Shown in pieces: positions 8,378 through 15,924 of a stretch of 64,000 nucleotides of DNA (its first letter is position 1; each line of letters starts with the position of its first letter). The stretch is taken from positions 62,001-126,000 of the forward strand of contig NZ_JBOUVX010000001.1 of assembly GCF_050789285.1 (NCBI RefSeq), written 5' to 3'. Source of the stretch: CAVPWP01 sp050789285 (GTDB lineage Bacteria > Pseudomonadota > Alphaproteobacteria > Rhodobacterales > Rhodobacteraceae). The position numbers were made by a program, and so were the translations under genes. The notes beneath the pieces are model-generated. The model did not search any database. It was not told the DNA's origin and saw only the letters and a list, made by a program, of their open reading frames with translations.

Positions 8378-9418
8378 TCAGGCCCCGCCGCCGGGAACCG
8401 GCGCGTCGGGGTTCAGAAGGCCCTGCGCCTTCAGATCGCTCCAGAAGGCCTGTGGAACGGTCGTGGCAAGGTGGCGAACGTTCTGTGCGACCTCCTCGGG
8501 CCGGGCTGCGCCGGGAATGATCGAGACGACGGCCGGATGGGCGAGCGGGAATTGTAGTGCCGCCGCCTGAAGCGCGATCCCATGCGCGGAGGCCATGTCC
8601 TGCAGGCGCCGCGCCTTGTCCTGAATCGCCTTCGGGGCGGCGGCGTAGCCGTAGCTTGCCCGTTCGCTCGCCCCGGTGGCGAGGATGCCCGAGGCATAGG
8701 GCGCACCGATGATGACGGACACGTTGCGGCGAAGGCATTCCGCCATGCCGCGGTGCAGGCTGTCCTGGTCGAGAAGCGTGTAGGGCATCGCGACGAGAAG
8801 GAAGTCGAGGTCGACCTCGGGCGCCACGGTCTCGAAGGCTTCGTTCGTATTGATGCCCATGCCGTAGGCGCCGATGTCGCCCGCGGCCTTGAGCTCCTGG
8901 AGGGCTTTCATGCCCGAGGACGCCAGGGCACGCCGATGCCCAAGGTAGGTCTCGGCCGGCTGGTGATAGGCCGCGTCGAGGTCGTGGATCACGAGCGCGT
9001 CCACGGTGTCAAGCGCCAGCCGCTGCAGCGCCTGCTCGTACGAGCGCATGATCCCATCGTAGCTGTAGTCGAAGCGGACTTCGAAGTTCAGGCCGCCGGC
9101 CCAGGGGCCGCGGTCGAAGGTCGCCGGGTCTTTCGGCCGGTGCAACGTGCGGCCGACCTTGGTCGAGATCAGGAAGTCGCTGCGGGGCAGGGTGCGCAGG
9201 AAGCCGCCCAGCCGGTGCTCGGCCAGGCCCCGGCCGTACCAGGGGGCCGTGTCGAAGAAGCGCATGCCGCTGTTCCACGCGGTCTCGAGCGTCGACCGCG
9301 AGATCGCTTCGTCGACGTAGCCGTAGAGTTCGCCCAGATGCGCCGTGCCAAGCCCGCAGACCGGCAGCTCAAGGGTCGTTCGACCGACCTTGCGACGTGA
9401 GTCGAGGCTGACAGCCAA
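8378..9418 (-). CDS. Aldo/keto reductase, probable sugar 1-dehydrogenase
   Basis: 346 residues with the AKR catalytic tetrad D56, Y61 (FFDTAPWYG), K87 (STKVGR) and H145 (VIHDLD). The subgroup resembles D-threo-aldose/L-fucose 1-dehydrogenases and pyridoxal 4-dehydrogenase, which oxidise the sugar at C1 to a lactone with NAD(P)+. The apparent start is TTG at 9418, preceded by AGGGGGG with five-base spacing; there is no ATG nearby. It is the first gene of the left arm, facing the regulatory region. Oxidation of the imported sugar to its lactone would feed the lactonase at 11677. Confidence 0.85.
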   Translation of the reverse strand: MAVSLDSRRKVGRTTLELPVCGLGTAHLGELYGYVDEAISRSTLETAWNSGMRFFDTAPWYGRGLAEHRLGGFLRTLPRSDFLISTKVGRTLHRPKDPATFDRGPWAGGLNFEVRFDYSYDGIMRSYEQALQRLALDTVDALVIHDLDAAYHQPAETYLGHRRALASSGMKALQELKAAGDIGAYGMGINTNEAFETVAPEVDLDFLLVAMPYTLLDQDSLHRGMAECLRRNVSVIIGAPYASGILATGASERASYGYAAAPKAIQDKARRLQDMASAHGIALQAAALQFPLAHPAVVSIIPGAARPEEVAQNVRHLATTVPQAFWSDLKAQGLLNPDAPVPGGGA

Positions 9419-9478
9419 TGCTTCCCCCCTTGGATTTCCGGCCGTTTGCGTCGCGGCGCTTTGCTTGCGAGGTAAAAC

Positions 9479-9489
9479 TTGTCAGACAA
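9479..9489. promoter_or_regulatory. Perfect 11-bp palindrome, candidate GntR/FadR-family operator
   Basis: TTGTCAGACAA is a perfect inverted repeat around a central A and fits the TNGTNNNACNA consensus of FadR-subfamily GntR regulators. It lies in the divergent region, 9 bases upstream of the candidate -35 of the right arm and 61 bases before the left-arm start. The only local candidate regulator is the GntR protein at 12569-13378. Binding is inferred. Confidence 0.65.
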
Positions 9490-9497
9490 AAATTAGT

Positions 9498-9525
9498 TTG
9501 ACAACTTTTTTGTGATGCCGACAAT
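9498..9525 (+). promoter_or_regulatory. Candidate sigma-70 promoter of the right arm
   Basis: TTGACA at 9498-9503 is a perfect -35. GACAAT at 9520-9525, 16 bases later, matches the -10 consensus at four of six positions. Transcription would begin near 9532 and leave a leader of about 50 bases before the ATG at 9581. The surrounding AT-rich patch contrasts with the GC-rich genes. Confidence 0.5.
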
Positions 9526-9580
9526 TCAGCTCACACAGGGCGGGGCGATCGGGCCTGCCTGGGGGGAGGGAAGACCGCGC

Positions 9581-10468
9581 ATGACGGCCGTCGGCACCTA
9601 TCCGATGCTCTATGCGTTTTTTGACGATCAGGGTCGCCTGCGCGCCGACGCCGTTGCACCGCAGGTCGCCGCCGCGGTCGCCGCCGGGGCCGAGGGCGTG
9701 GCCGTCCTTGGCCTCGGAACCGAAACGCACAAGCTTGGACGCGACGAACGGCGCGCGCTTCTTGACGGCACGCTCGCCGCGGCCGCCGGACACTTGCCCG
9801 TCGCGGTGACGATCTCGGAAGGAAACCTGCCCGACGCAATCGACGCCGCCCGCGAAGCCGCAGCGGCAGGGGCGGCGTGGCTCATCCTCCAGCCGCCGCG
9901 GCCGCCGGCATCGGGCACCGACCTCGTCGCCTGGTTCGGTCAGGTCGCCGAGGCCGCAGGCGTGCCGGTCGCCATCCAGAACGCGCCCGAGTTCCTGGGC
10001 ATCGGCCTGACGCCCGCCGAGATCGCCCGCCTGCATGAAGCGCACCCGAACGTCATCGCCGTGAAGGCGGAATGCAGCGCGCTGGCGCTGGGCGAGTTGC
10101 GCGATGCGGTGGGCGGCGGCCTGCGGCTTCTCAACGGGCGCGCGGGGCTCGAGCTGACCGACAACTACCGCGCGGGCGCCGACGGCATGATCCCGGGGAT
10201 CGAAACGATCGACCTGCAGGTCGCCGTCGCCCGGGCAATGCGGGAGGGCGATGAGGATCGTGCCGAGACGCTCTACCGCCGGCTTCTGCCCACGCTGGCC
10301 TTCATCATGCAGGGCGTCGCGCAGTTCGTGCTCTACGGAAAACTCATCGCGGCGATGCGCCTCGGTCTCGAGCCAGGCACGCACCGGTTGCCATCTTCAC
10401 CGCTTTCCCCGCGCGGGCTGGCCTGGGCGCGGCGGCTTGCCGCCGACCTTGGACCGCTTGCGCACTGA
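9581..10468 (+). CDS. DapA/DHDPS-superfamily lyase, probable 2-keto-3-deoxy sugar acid aldolase or dehydratase
   Basis: 295 residues from the ATG at 9581, which follows GGGGAGGGAAG; an upstream GTG-ATG in frame at 9512 lacks a ribosome site. The fold pattern is the DHDPS TIM barrel: GLGTETHKL at 44-52 replaces the pyruvate-binding GTTGE, and K162 in VIAVKAE sits one residue from the Schiff-base lysine of E. coli DapA (K161). The catalytic tyrosine expected at position 133 is Gln (IQNAPEF). First gene of the right arm, it is well placed to cleave a 2-keto-3-deoxy acid to pyruvate and an aldehyde, or to dehydrate it. The missing tyrosine makes the reaction uncertain. Confidence 0.82.
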   Translation: MTAVGTYPMLYAFFDDQGRLRADAVAPQVAAAVAAGAEGVAVLGLGTETHKLGRDERRALLDGTLAAAAGHLPVAVTISEGNLPDAIDAAREAAAAGAAWLILQPPRPPASGTDLVAWFGQVAEAAGVPVAIQNAPEFLGIGLTPAEIARLHEAHPNVIAVKAECSALALGELRDAVGGGLRLLNGRAGLELTDNYRAGADGMIPGIETIDLQVAVARAMREGDEDRAETLYRRLLPTLAFIMQGVAQFVLYGKLIAAMRLGLEPGTHRLPSSPLSPRGLAWARRLAADLGPLAH

Positions 10469-10493
10469 CCGGATACAGACGAAGGACCGTTCC

Positions 10494-11666
10494 ATGGCAA
10501 AGATCACCGACGTACGCACGACGATCTGGGAATGGGTGGGCGCGGTCGCGCCGATGCCGCCGCATTTCTGCACGACGGCGGGGGACCTGGTCACCGATGT
10601 GACCGGCTCGATCGCCGGCTTCCGGTTCCTTGGCTGGCTGGTCGTCGAGATCGAGTGCGACGACGGCACGGTGGGCATCGGCAACGCGGCGCTCGCGCCG
10701 CACGCGACGAAGACGACGATCGATACCTACCTCAAGCCGCTCCTGATCGGGACGGATCCGATGGACAGCGAATACATCTGGCAAAGCATGTATCGCCGCA
10801 CCATGCCCTTCGGCCGCAAGGGGATCGGCATGACCGCGATGAGCGCGGTCGATCTCGCCATCTGGGACGCCAAGGGCAAGATGCTGGGCCAGCCGGTCTT
10901 CCGCCTGATCGGCGGGCGCACCAAGCCGAAGCTGCCGGTCTACGCCAGCCGCCTCTACAGCCAACCGCTCGACACGCTTTACACCGAGGCGAAGGCCTAT
11001 GCCGAACAGGGCTTCAATGCGGTGAAGATCCGTTTCGGCTGGGGCCCGAAGGACGGGCTCGAGGGGATGCGGAAGAACGTCGACCTTGTTAAGACCACGC
11101 GCGAGGCGGTGGGCGATGACGTCGATATCATGGCCGACTGCTACATGGGCTGGAACATCGAATACGCCCGGCGGATGCTTCGCCTCCTCGAGCCGCTGGG
11201 GATGCGCTGGGTCGAGGAACCTGTGATCGCCGACGACCTTGCGGGCTATGCCGAGCTGCGCGCGCTGAACATGGTCGCGATTTCGGGCGGCGAGCATGAA
11301 TACACGCTTGCCGGGTTCCGCCACGCGCTTGATCTGCGCGCCTACGACATCGTGCAGTTCGACGTGAACCGCGTGGGCGGCATCACCGCGGCGAAGAAGA
11401 TCGCCGACCTTTGCGAGGCCTACGACATCCCGGTCATCCCGCACGCGGGGCAGATGCACAACTACCACGTCTCGATGTCGTCCTACGCCGCGCCGATCTC
11501 GGAATACTTCCCGAAGGTCCCGGTCGAGGTCGGCAACGAGCTGTTCTGGTACATCTTCGATGGTGAACCAGTGGCCGAAGACGGCTACATCAACCTTTCG
11601 GACACCGCCCCGGGATTCGGCCTCACCCTCCAGACGCCCGACCAGAACTTCAGGCTGACAAGCTGA
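10494..11666 (+). CDS. Enolase-superfamily acid-sugar dehydratase (RhmD-like)
   Basis: 390 residues of the mandelate racemase/enolase superfamily. Magnesium ligands are predicted as D215 (MADCYMG), E241 (VEEPV) and E267 (GGEHEY); H317 in IPHAGQMHNYH matches the catalytic His of L-rhamnonate dehydratase. The family abstracts the alpha proton of an acid sugar and eliminates water to give a 2-keto-3-deoxy acid. It is clearly related to the enzyme at 13685-14875 but diverged from it, so the two may accept different acids, for example L-rhamnonate against L-lyxonate or L-mannonate. The gene starts 25 bases after the lyase. Confidence 0.85.
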   Translation: MAKITDVRTTIWEWVGAVAPMPPHFCTTAGDLVTDVTGSIAGFRFLGWLVVEIECDDGTVGIGNAALAPHATKTTIDTYLKPLLIGTDPMDSEYIWQSMYRRTMPFGRKGIGMTAMSAVDLAIWDAKGKMLGQPVFRLIGGRTKPKLPVYASRLYSQPLDTLYTEAKAYAEQGFNAVKIRFGWGPKDGLEGMRKNVDLVKTTREAVGDDVDIMADCYMGWNIEYARRMLRLLEPLGMRWVEEPVIADDLAGYAELRALNMVAISGGEHEYTLAGFRHALDLRAYDIVQFDVNRVGGITAAKKIADLCEAYDIPVIPHAGQMHNYHVSMSSYAAPISEYFPKVPVEVGNELFWYIFDGEPVAEDGYINLSDTAPGFGLTLQTPDQNFRLTS

Positions 11667-11676
11667 GGAGCCCGCC

Positions 11677-12558
11677 ATGCCGGCCTTCCCGATCATCGAC
11701 ACGCACCTGCACATCTGGGACCACGGACGGCTCAAGTATTCCGCGTTCGAGGGGCACCCGATCTTCGGCAAGTCCTTCCATGTCGAGGACTACCAGAAGG
11801 CCTGCGGCGACGTGGCGGTCGAGGCGATGGTCTTCCTCGAATGCTACTGCGACTTCACGCCCGAGGGCGGCCAGTACATCGAGGAAATCGAGTTCGTCGA
11901 GGACGAGGCGAAGCGCGACCCGCGCATCCTCGGGATCGTGCCGATGGCCCCGCTCGAGAAGGGCCGGGCGGTCGAACCGATGCTCGACGAGATGACCGGC
12001 CGCTTCCCGCGCGTGAAGGGCATCCGCCGGATCGTCGAGTTCGACGACGATCCGCGTGCCCTGACACTGTCGGATGCCTTCGTCGACGGGGTGAAGCTGT
12101 TGCCGAAGTACGGGCTGCACTTCGAGATCAACGTGAACCACACGCAGATGGACATCGTGCGCGAGTTCGTCCGCCGCGTCCCCGGGGTGACGCTGATCCT
12201 CGACCATTGCGGCAAGCCCGGCATCGCCGAGGGTGCGATCGACCAGTACCGCGCGGACCTCGCGGACCTCGCGCAGTTCCCCAACCTCTGGATCAAGCTT
12301 TCGGACCTGCCGGTCGAGGCCGATCACGCCAACTGGACCGAAGCGGACCTGCGGCCCTTTGTCGACGCCACGCTCGACGCCTTCGGACCGGCGCGCACGA
12401 TCTTCGCCGCAGACTGGCCGATCTGCCTGCAGGCGACGACGATCCCCGAGTGGGTGGACGTTCTCGACCGGGCGCTGGCCGCGCTTTCCGAGACCGAGCG
12501 TCGCGCCATCTACCGTGACAACGCCAACCGGTTCTACCGGCTGGGATTGCAGGGATAG
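11677..12558 (+). CDS. Amidohydrolase-family sugar lactonase (L-rhamnono/L-fuconolactonase type)
   Basis: 293 residues of the Amidohydrolase_2 family (COG3618). The metal site is visible: D8-T-H10-L-H12 at the N-terminus, LDHCGKPG in the middle and FAADWPI near the C-terminus. L-fuconolactonase and related enzymes in such clusters open the 1,4- or 1,5-lactone made by the sugar dehydrogenase. It lies ten bases after the first dehydratase, and its product would be the substrate of the two dehydratases. Confidence 0.85.
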   Translation: MPAFPIIDTHLHIWDHGRLKYSAFEGHPIFGKSFHVEDYQKACGDVAVEAMVFLECYCDFTPEGGQYIEEIEFVEDEAKRDPRILGIVPMAPLEKGRAVEPMLDEMTGRFPRVKGIRRIVEFDDDPRALTLSDAFVDGVKLLPKYGLHFEINVNHTQMDIVREFVRRVPGVTLILDHCGKPGIAEGAIDQYRADLADLAQFPNLWIKLSDLPVEADHANWTEADLRPFVDATLDAFGPARTIFAADWPICLQATTIPEWVDVLDRALAALSETERRAIYRDNANRFYRLGLQG

Positions 12559-12568
12559 GTGCCGCGCC

Positions 12569-13378
12569 ATGGGCCATGACAAGACGCCGTCGGTCGCAAA
12601 GCTCGAGACCCCCTTCGGGCTTGCCGTGGATCAGGCCAAGGCCGACAGTCGCCGGCTTGGCGGCACGCTCGAGCGCAAGCCGATCGCCGAACAGGTGACG
12701 ACGCGCATCATGGCGATGATCAAGAGCGGGAACCTCAAGTCGGGCGACCGTCTGCCGACCGAGGCGCAGATGTGCGTGGCCTTCGGCATCTCGCGCCCGC
12801 CGCTGCGCGAGGCGCTGAAGGCGCTTACGCTGATGGGTGTGCTCGAAAGCCGGCAGGGCGGGCGCTATACGGTCACCGACCTCTCGCCCACTCGGATGGT
12901 CGCCCCGTTCAACGCGATGCTGTCAGTCACCGAATACGACGTGACCCAGCACTTCGAGGCGCGGGCCCTCGTCGATCTTGAACTTACCAGGCTCTGTGCG
13001 ATCCGCGCGACCGATGCCGAACGGCAGAAGATTCGCCGCCTCGCGCTTGACGGTCGGGCGTTCTACGACGACCCCGTGGCGTTCCGGCTTCTGGACATCG
13101 AATTCCACCGCGCGCTCAACGAGCCTGCCGGCAACGCACTGATCTTCGCGCTGGCGCAGGGGCTTTACGACATCGGCCTCGACATGCGGCGGGTGGCGAG
13201 CACGCTGCCGGGCGTCATCCCGGTTTCGGTCGCCCAGCACTGCGAGGTGGCGGACGCGATCTGCGACCGTGACCCGGACGCTGCCGCCGCGGCTTACCGC
13301 AGGCACCTCGAGCATGTGGTCGAGACGACCGTCCGCGCCATAGAACTGACCGGAGGGGGGGGCATCGACCATGCCTGA
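12569..13378 (+). CDS. FadR-subfamily GntR transcriptional regulator
   Basis: 269 residues. A winged helix at about 37-105 contains the GntR signature SGDRLPTEAQMCVAFGISRP and PLREALKAL; an all-helical FCD ligand domain follows, with its metal-binding pattern including DIEFHRAL. It probably senses a sugar acid or 2-keto-3-deoxy acid and controls both arms through the palindrome at 9479. The gene begins ten bases after the lactonase, and its end overlaps the second mutarotase by eight bases, so it is made from the operon it likely controls. Confidence 0.9.
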   Translation: MGHDKTPSVAKLETPFGLAVDQAKADSRRLGGTLERKPIAEQVTTRIMAMIKSGNLKSGDRLPTEAQMCVAFGISRPPLREALKALTLMGVLESRQGGRYTVTDLSPTRMVAPFNAMLSVTEYDVTQHFEARALVDLELTRLCAIRATDAERQKIRRLALDGRAFYDDPVAFRLLDIEFHRALNEPAGNALIFALAQGLYDIGLDMRRVASTLPGVIPVSVAQHCEVADAICDRDPDAAAAAYRRHLEHVVETTVRAIELTGGGGIDHA

Positions 13379-13688
13379 ACGCATCGCCTTTCGCATGGCG
13401 CTCTATCCCGGCCAGGCGGCCGAATACGAGAAGCGCCATGACGAGATCTTCCCCGAACTCGTCACCGCGTTGAAGGAGGCGGGCGTCTCGGACTACTCGA
13501 TCTGGCTCGACCCCGAGACGCACCACCTCTTCGCGATCCTGACCCGGTCCGACGACCACACGATGGACCGATTGCCCGATCAGGAAATCGTAAGGCACTG
13601 GTGGGCGCACATGGCGGACATCATGGACACCCACTCCGACAACGTGCCGGTGCAGGTGCCGCTCTCGCGGGTGTTCCACCTGCCATGA
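13371..13688 (+). CDS. Second L-rhamnose mutarotase-like protein
   Basis: 105 residues with the same fold pattern as the copy at 3461: Y19 and H23 in AEYEKRHDEIFPEL correspond to the catalytic pair, and HWWAHMADIMDTHSDN carries the conserved Trp and Met. The two copies differ at many positions, so this is not a recent duplication. It overlaps the regulator upstream by eight bases and the dehydratase downstream by four. Confidence 0.88.
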   Translation: MPERIAFRMALYPGQAAEYEKRHDEIFPELVTALKEAGVSDYSIWLDPETHHLFAILTRSDDHTMDRLPDQEIVRHWWAHMADIMDTHSDNVPVQVPLSRVFHLP

Positions 13689-14875
13689 GCCGCAACTTCC
13701 GGATCGGCGCGCTGCGTGTCTACACCCTTCGGCCCAGCAGCGAGGCGGGCACGTACTTCCAGCAGGGTGCGGCCGAGCACTGGCTTGTCGACAGTCTGAT
13801 CGCGAACCCGATGTCGGGCCACGCGGCCTATCGCGCCCGGCGGTCGAGTTGGGGGATCAACGCGCTTGAAAGCATCGTCGTGGAGATCGAGACCGAGGCC
13901 GGCGTCACCGGTGTCGCGACAGGCAGCGGCGGGATGCCTGCCGCCTGGCTCATCTCGAACCACTTCCGCCGCTTCATCGAAGGGCAGGATGCGCGCAACA
14001 TCAACCTGATCTGGGACCAGCTTTACCGAGCGACGCTGCCTTACGGCCGGAAGGGCTTGCCGATCCTCGCGATGAGCGCCGTCGACCTCGCACTGTGGGA
14101 CCTGAACGGCAAGGTCCGGGACGAGCCGGTGTTCAACCTCATCGGCGGCAAGGCGCGGGACGAGATCAGCTTCTACTGCACCGGGCCCGACGCTGCGGCG
14201 GTCAAGGCGATGGGCTTCTGGGGCGCGAAGGTGCCGTTGCCCGAAGGCCCCTTCGATGGCGAGGCAGGCCTGCGCCGGAACGTCGACTTCCTTGCCGCGC
14301 AGCGCGCGACGGTCGGGCCGGGCTATCCGCTGATGGTCGACTGCTACATGGCGCTCGACGTGCCCTATGCGAGCCGGCTCGCGACCGCCTGCCGCGACCT
14401 CGACATCTACTGGTGGGAAGAGGTGCTCTCACCCGAGGACACCGAGGGCTACCGCCGCCTCCGGCAGTCGCACCCCGACCTCATGTGGACCACGGGCGAG
14501 CATGAATACACCCGCTACGGCTTTCGCCGCCTGATCGAAGAGCGCACACTCGACATCCTGCAGCCCGACGTGATGTGGGTCGGTGGCCTGACCGAGACGC
14601 TTCGCATCGCGGCCCATGCCTCGGCCTACGACATCCCGATCGTTCCGCACGGCAGCGGACCCTACTCCTACCACTTCATCGCGAGCCGCACCGAACCCGC
14701 CTTCTGCGAATACGTCGCGGCCAGTGCGGACGGCCGGTCGATCCGGCCGGTGTTCGGCACGCTCTTCGACGGCGAGCCGGTGCCAAAGAACGGACGCATG
14801 CGCGTGCCCGACGCACCGGGCTTCGGCATGACGCTTGCCGCGCGCGACGTTCTTGCCGAGGTCAAGCCGGGTTAG
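13685..14875 (+). CDS. rhmD: L-rhamnonate dehydratase
   Basis: 396 residues, close in length and motif order to E. coli RhmD (about 400). The N-terminal ANPMSGHAAYRARRSSWGIN parallels the substrate-loop region of RhmD. Metal ligands are D219 (MVDCYM), E245 (WWEEV) and E272 (TTGEHEY); H322 in VPHGSGPYSYH is the catalytic His. It dehydrates L-rhamnonate to 2-keto-3-deoxy-L-rhamnonate. The ATG overlaps the mutarotase stop as ATGA. Of the two dehydratases here this one looks closer to true RhmD. Confidence 0.88.
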   Translation: MSRNFRIGALRVYTLRPSSEAGTYFQQGAAEHWLVDSLIANPMSGHAAYRARRSSWGINALESIVVEIETEAGVTGVATGSGGMPAAWLISNHFRRFIEGQDARNINLIWDQLYRATLPYGRKGLPILAMSAVDLALWDLNGKVRDEPVFNLIGGKARDEISFYCTGPDAAAVKAMGFWGAKVPLPEGPFDGEAGLRRNVDFLAAQRATVGPGYPLMVDCYMALDVPYASRLATACRDLDIYWWEEVLSPEDTEGYRRLRQSHPDLMWTTGEHEYTRYGFRRLIEERTLDILQPDVMWVGGLTETLRIAAHASAYDIPIVPHGSGPYSYHFIASRTEPAFCEYVAASADGRSIRPVFGTLFDGEPVPKNGRMRVPDAPGFGMTLAARDVLAEVKPG

Positions 14876-14929
14876 CGATCGTCGACAGGCCGGACGCGCC
14901 GACGCCTCATCCCCATCGCCGCGCCCGAT

Positions 14930-15290
14930 GTTCAAGTGGTTGGTGACGGAGTCGTGGACGGAGGTGAGCTTTCGCGGACTTCGCATGCGCCGGAAGCCCA
15001 GGAATGCCCGCTTCCATCGTCGGAAAGGCAGGTGCGAATTCTCCGCCAGATTGTTCGGCCATCGGCCTTTTTCCTCTCTGTCCTCGATACCGAGAGGCAT
15101 CATTGCCGCGCCGTAGGGCCGCAGCTTGTCCGTTGCGAACTGCCCGCACCGGCCGTGCGTCTTCATGGCTTTCTAAGGAACTTACGGGCCGCCGTCTTGT
15201 CTCGCGTCTTCGTAACGACGCTTCCAAGCACCTCGGCCTCGCGGTCAACGGCACGCCACGACGTGGCTTCCGCGGTTGCAATGGCGCAGT
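14930..15290 (-). pseudogene. Remnant of an IS6-family transposase
   Basis: The minus strand encodes the C-terminal part of an IS6/IS26-type transposase in two frames. From about 15258 one frame gives WRAVDREAEVLGSVVTKTRD and continues to KFLRK near 15172. A one-base shift then moves the match to the frame starting MKTHGRCGQFATDKLRPYGA at 15166, continuing through LAENSHLPFRRWKR and FRRMRSPRKLTSVH to HLN at 14930. The N-terminal half and the DDE start are missing and similarity stops abruptly at both ends, so this is a dead fragment. Confidence 0.75.
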
Positions 15291-15427
15291 CTGCATTCCG
15301 CGAAGCATCCGAGGAGCGCCACCTTGTTCAGCGCGTAACCCGACGGCTGGTCCGCTGCATGGACCTCAGCATCATCGTGCGTCTCGCGGCATTGGAGGGA
15401 TCGTGCATCAACGCTCTAGATCCCTGA

Positions 15428-15517
15428 TGCTCAGCCGCACTCAAGAAACAGCCAAGCGCTTTGGAGAAGTGGGGCACTATGTGGGGCACACAAACGGCAT
15501 GCGTATTTCACTACTAA
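15428..15517 (+). pseudogene. Possible C-terminal relic of a site-specific integrase
   Basis: A short open stretch ends in EKWGTMWGTQ and a TAA at 15515, 13 bases before the 3' end of tRNA-Ser. From memory, tails with WGT repeats occur at the ends of phage and island tyrosine recombinases that insert in tRNA genes. The DNA shows a direct repeat GTGGGGCAC at 15469 and 15481. A stop at 15425 closes the frame upstream. No other integrase part remains. This is a weak call. Confidence 0.3.
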
Positions 15518-15530
15518 AATCAATTAGATA

Positions 15531-15620
15531 TGGCGGAGAGGGTGGGATTCGAACCCACGGACCGCTTTCACGGTCAACGGTTTTCAAGACCGTCGCAATC
15601 GACCACTCTGCCACCTCTCC
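15531..15620 (-). tRNA. tRNA-Ser(UGA)
   Basis: Read on the minus strand, the 5' GGAGAGG pairs with CCTCTCC before the discriminator G and an encoded CCA. The anticodon arm is ACGGT, loop CTTGAAA, ACCGT, with anticodon TGA at 15586-15584. A long variable arm, as required for a class II serine tRNA, and a GTGGG-TTCGAAT-CCCAC T arm follow. The length is 90 bases with CCA. It borders a scar region with an IS relic. Confidence 0.96.
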
Positions 15621-15924
15621 GTGGCCCGCGCCTCGCCCGTAGCGGGGCAGGGGAGCCTGTCGCATGCCAGCCGATCGGACTGGCACACGATCCCCGCGGG
15701 TGTGTCGCGTGGCCCGCGTCCTGTCAAGCCGCGCGAAGCTTTGCCGGAACGGGGCACACGACCCGGCGCGGGCCTTTCCATGACGGCGTTCTGCCGCTAC
15801 ACTCCGCGCCAACGCCGAACGACCCGACCCGACGCCAGTTCCGACGGTCGAGTTACAGGCAGGGCACGTGCCGCCTTGGCGGCGCAAGCGCGGGGCACAT
15901 CGCGCGGCAACATAGGGGCAAGGC
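15621..15924. other. Divergent intergenic region between tRNA-Ser and the SPOR lipoprotein operon
   Basis: About 300 bases that should hold the tRNA promoter (minus strand) and the promoter of the cell-envelope operon (plus strand). I see no convincing -35/-10 pair, no RNA gene and no protein-like open frame. AGGGGCAAGGC just before 15925 can serve as ribosome site. Confidence 0.4.

Noticed and set aside
9493..9507. A second GntR operator in TTAGTTTGACAACTT
   Set aside because: The two halves match only partly and the core is better explained as the -35 TTGACA; kept as part of the promoter, not as an operator.
9512..9580. N-terminal extension of the DapA-like lyase from GTG-ATG at 9512
   Set aside because: It lacks a ribosome site, would begin inside the promoter before the expected transcription start, and adds 23 residues without family similarity.
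15004..15642. Plus-strand open frame running through the tRNA gene
   Set aside because: It reads through the reverse complement of tRNA-Ser (giving a GGEGGIRTHG-like false peptide common in annotations) and through the IS relic.
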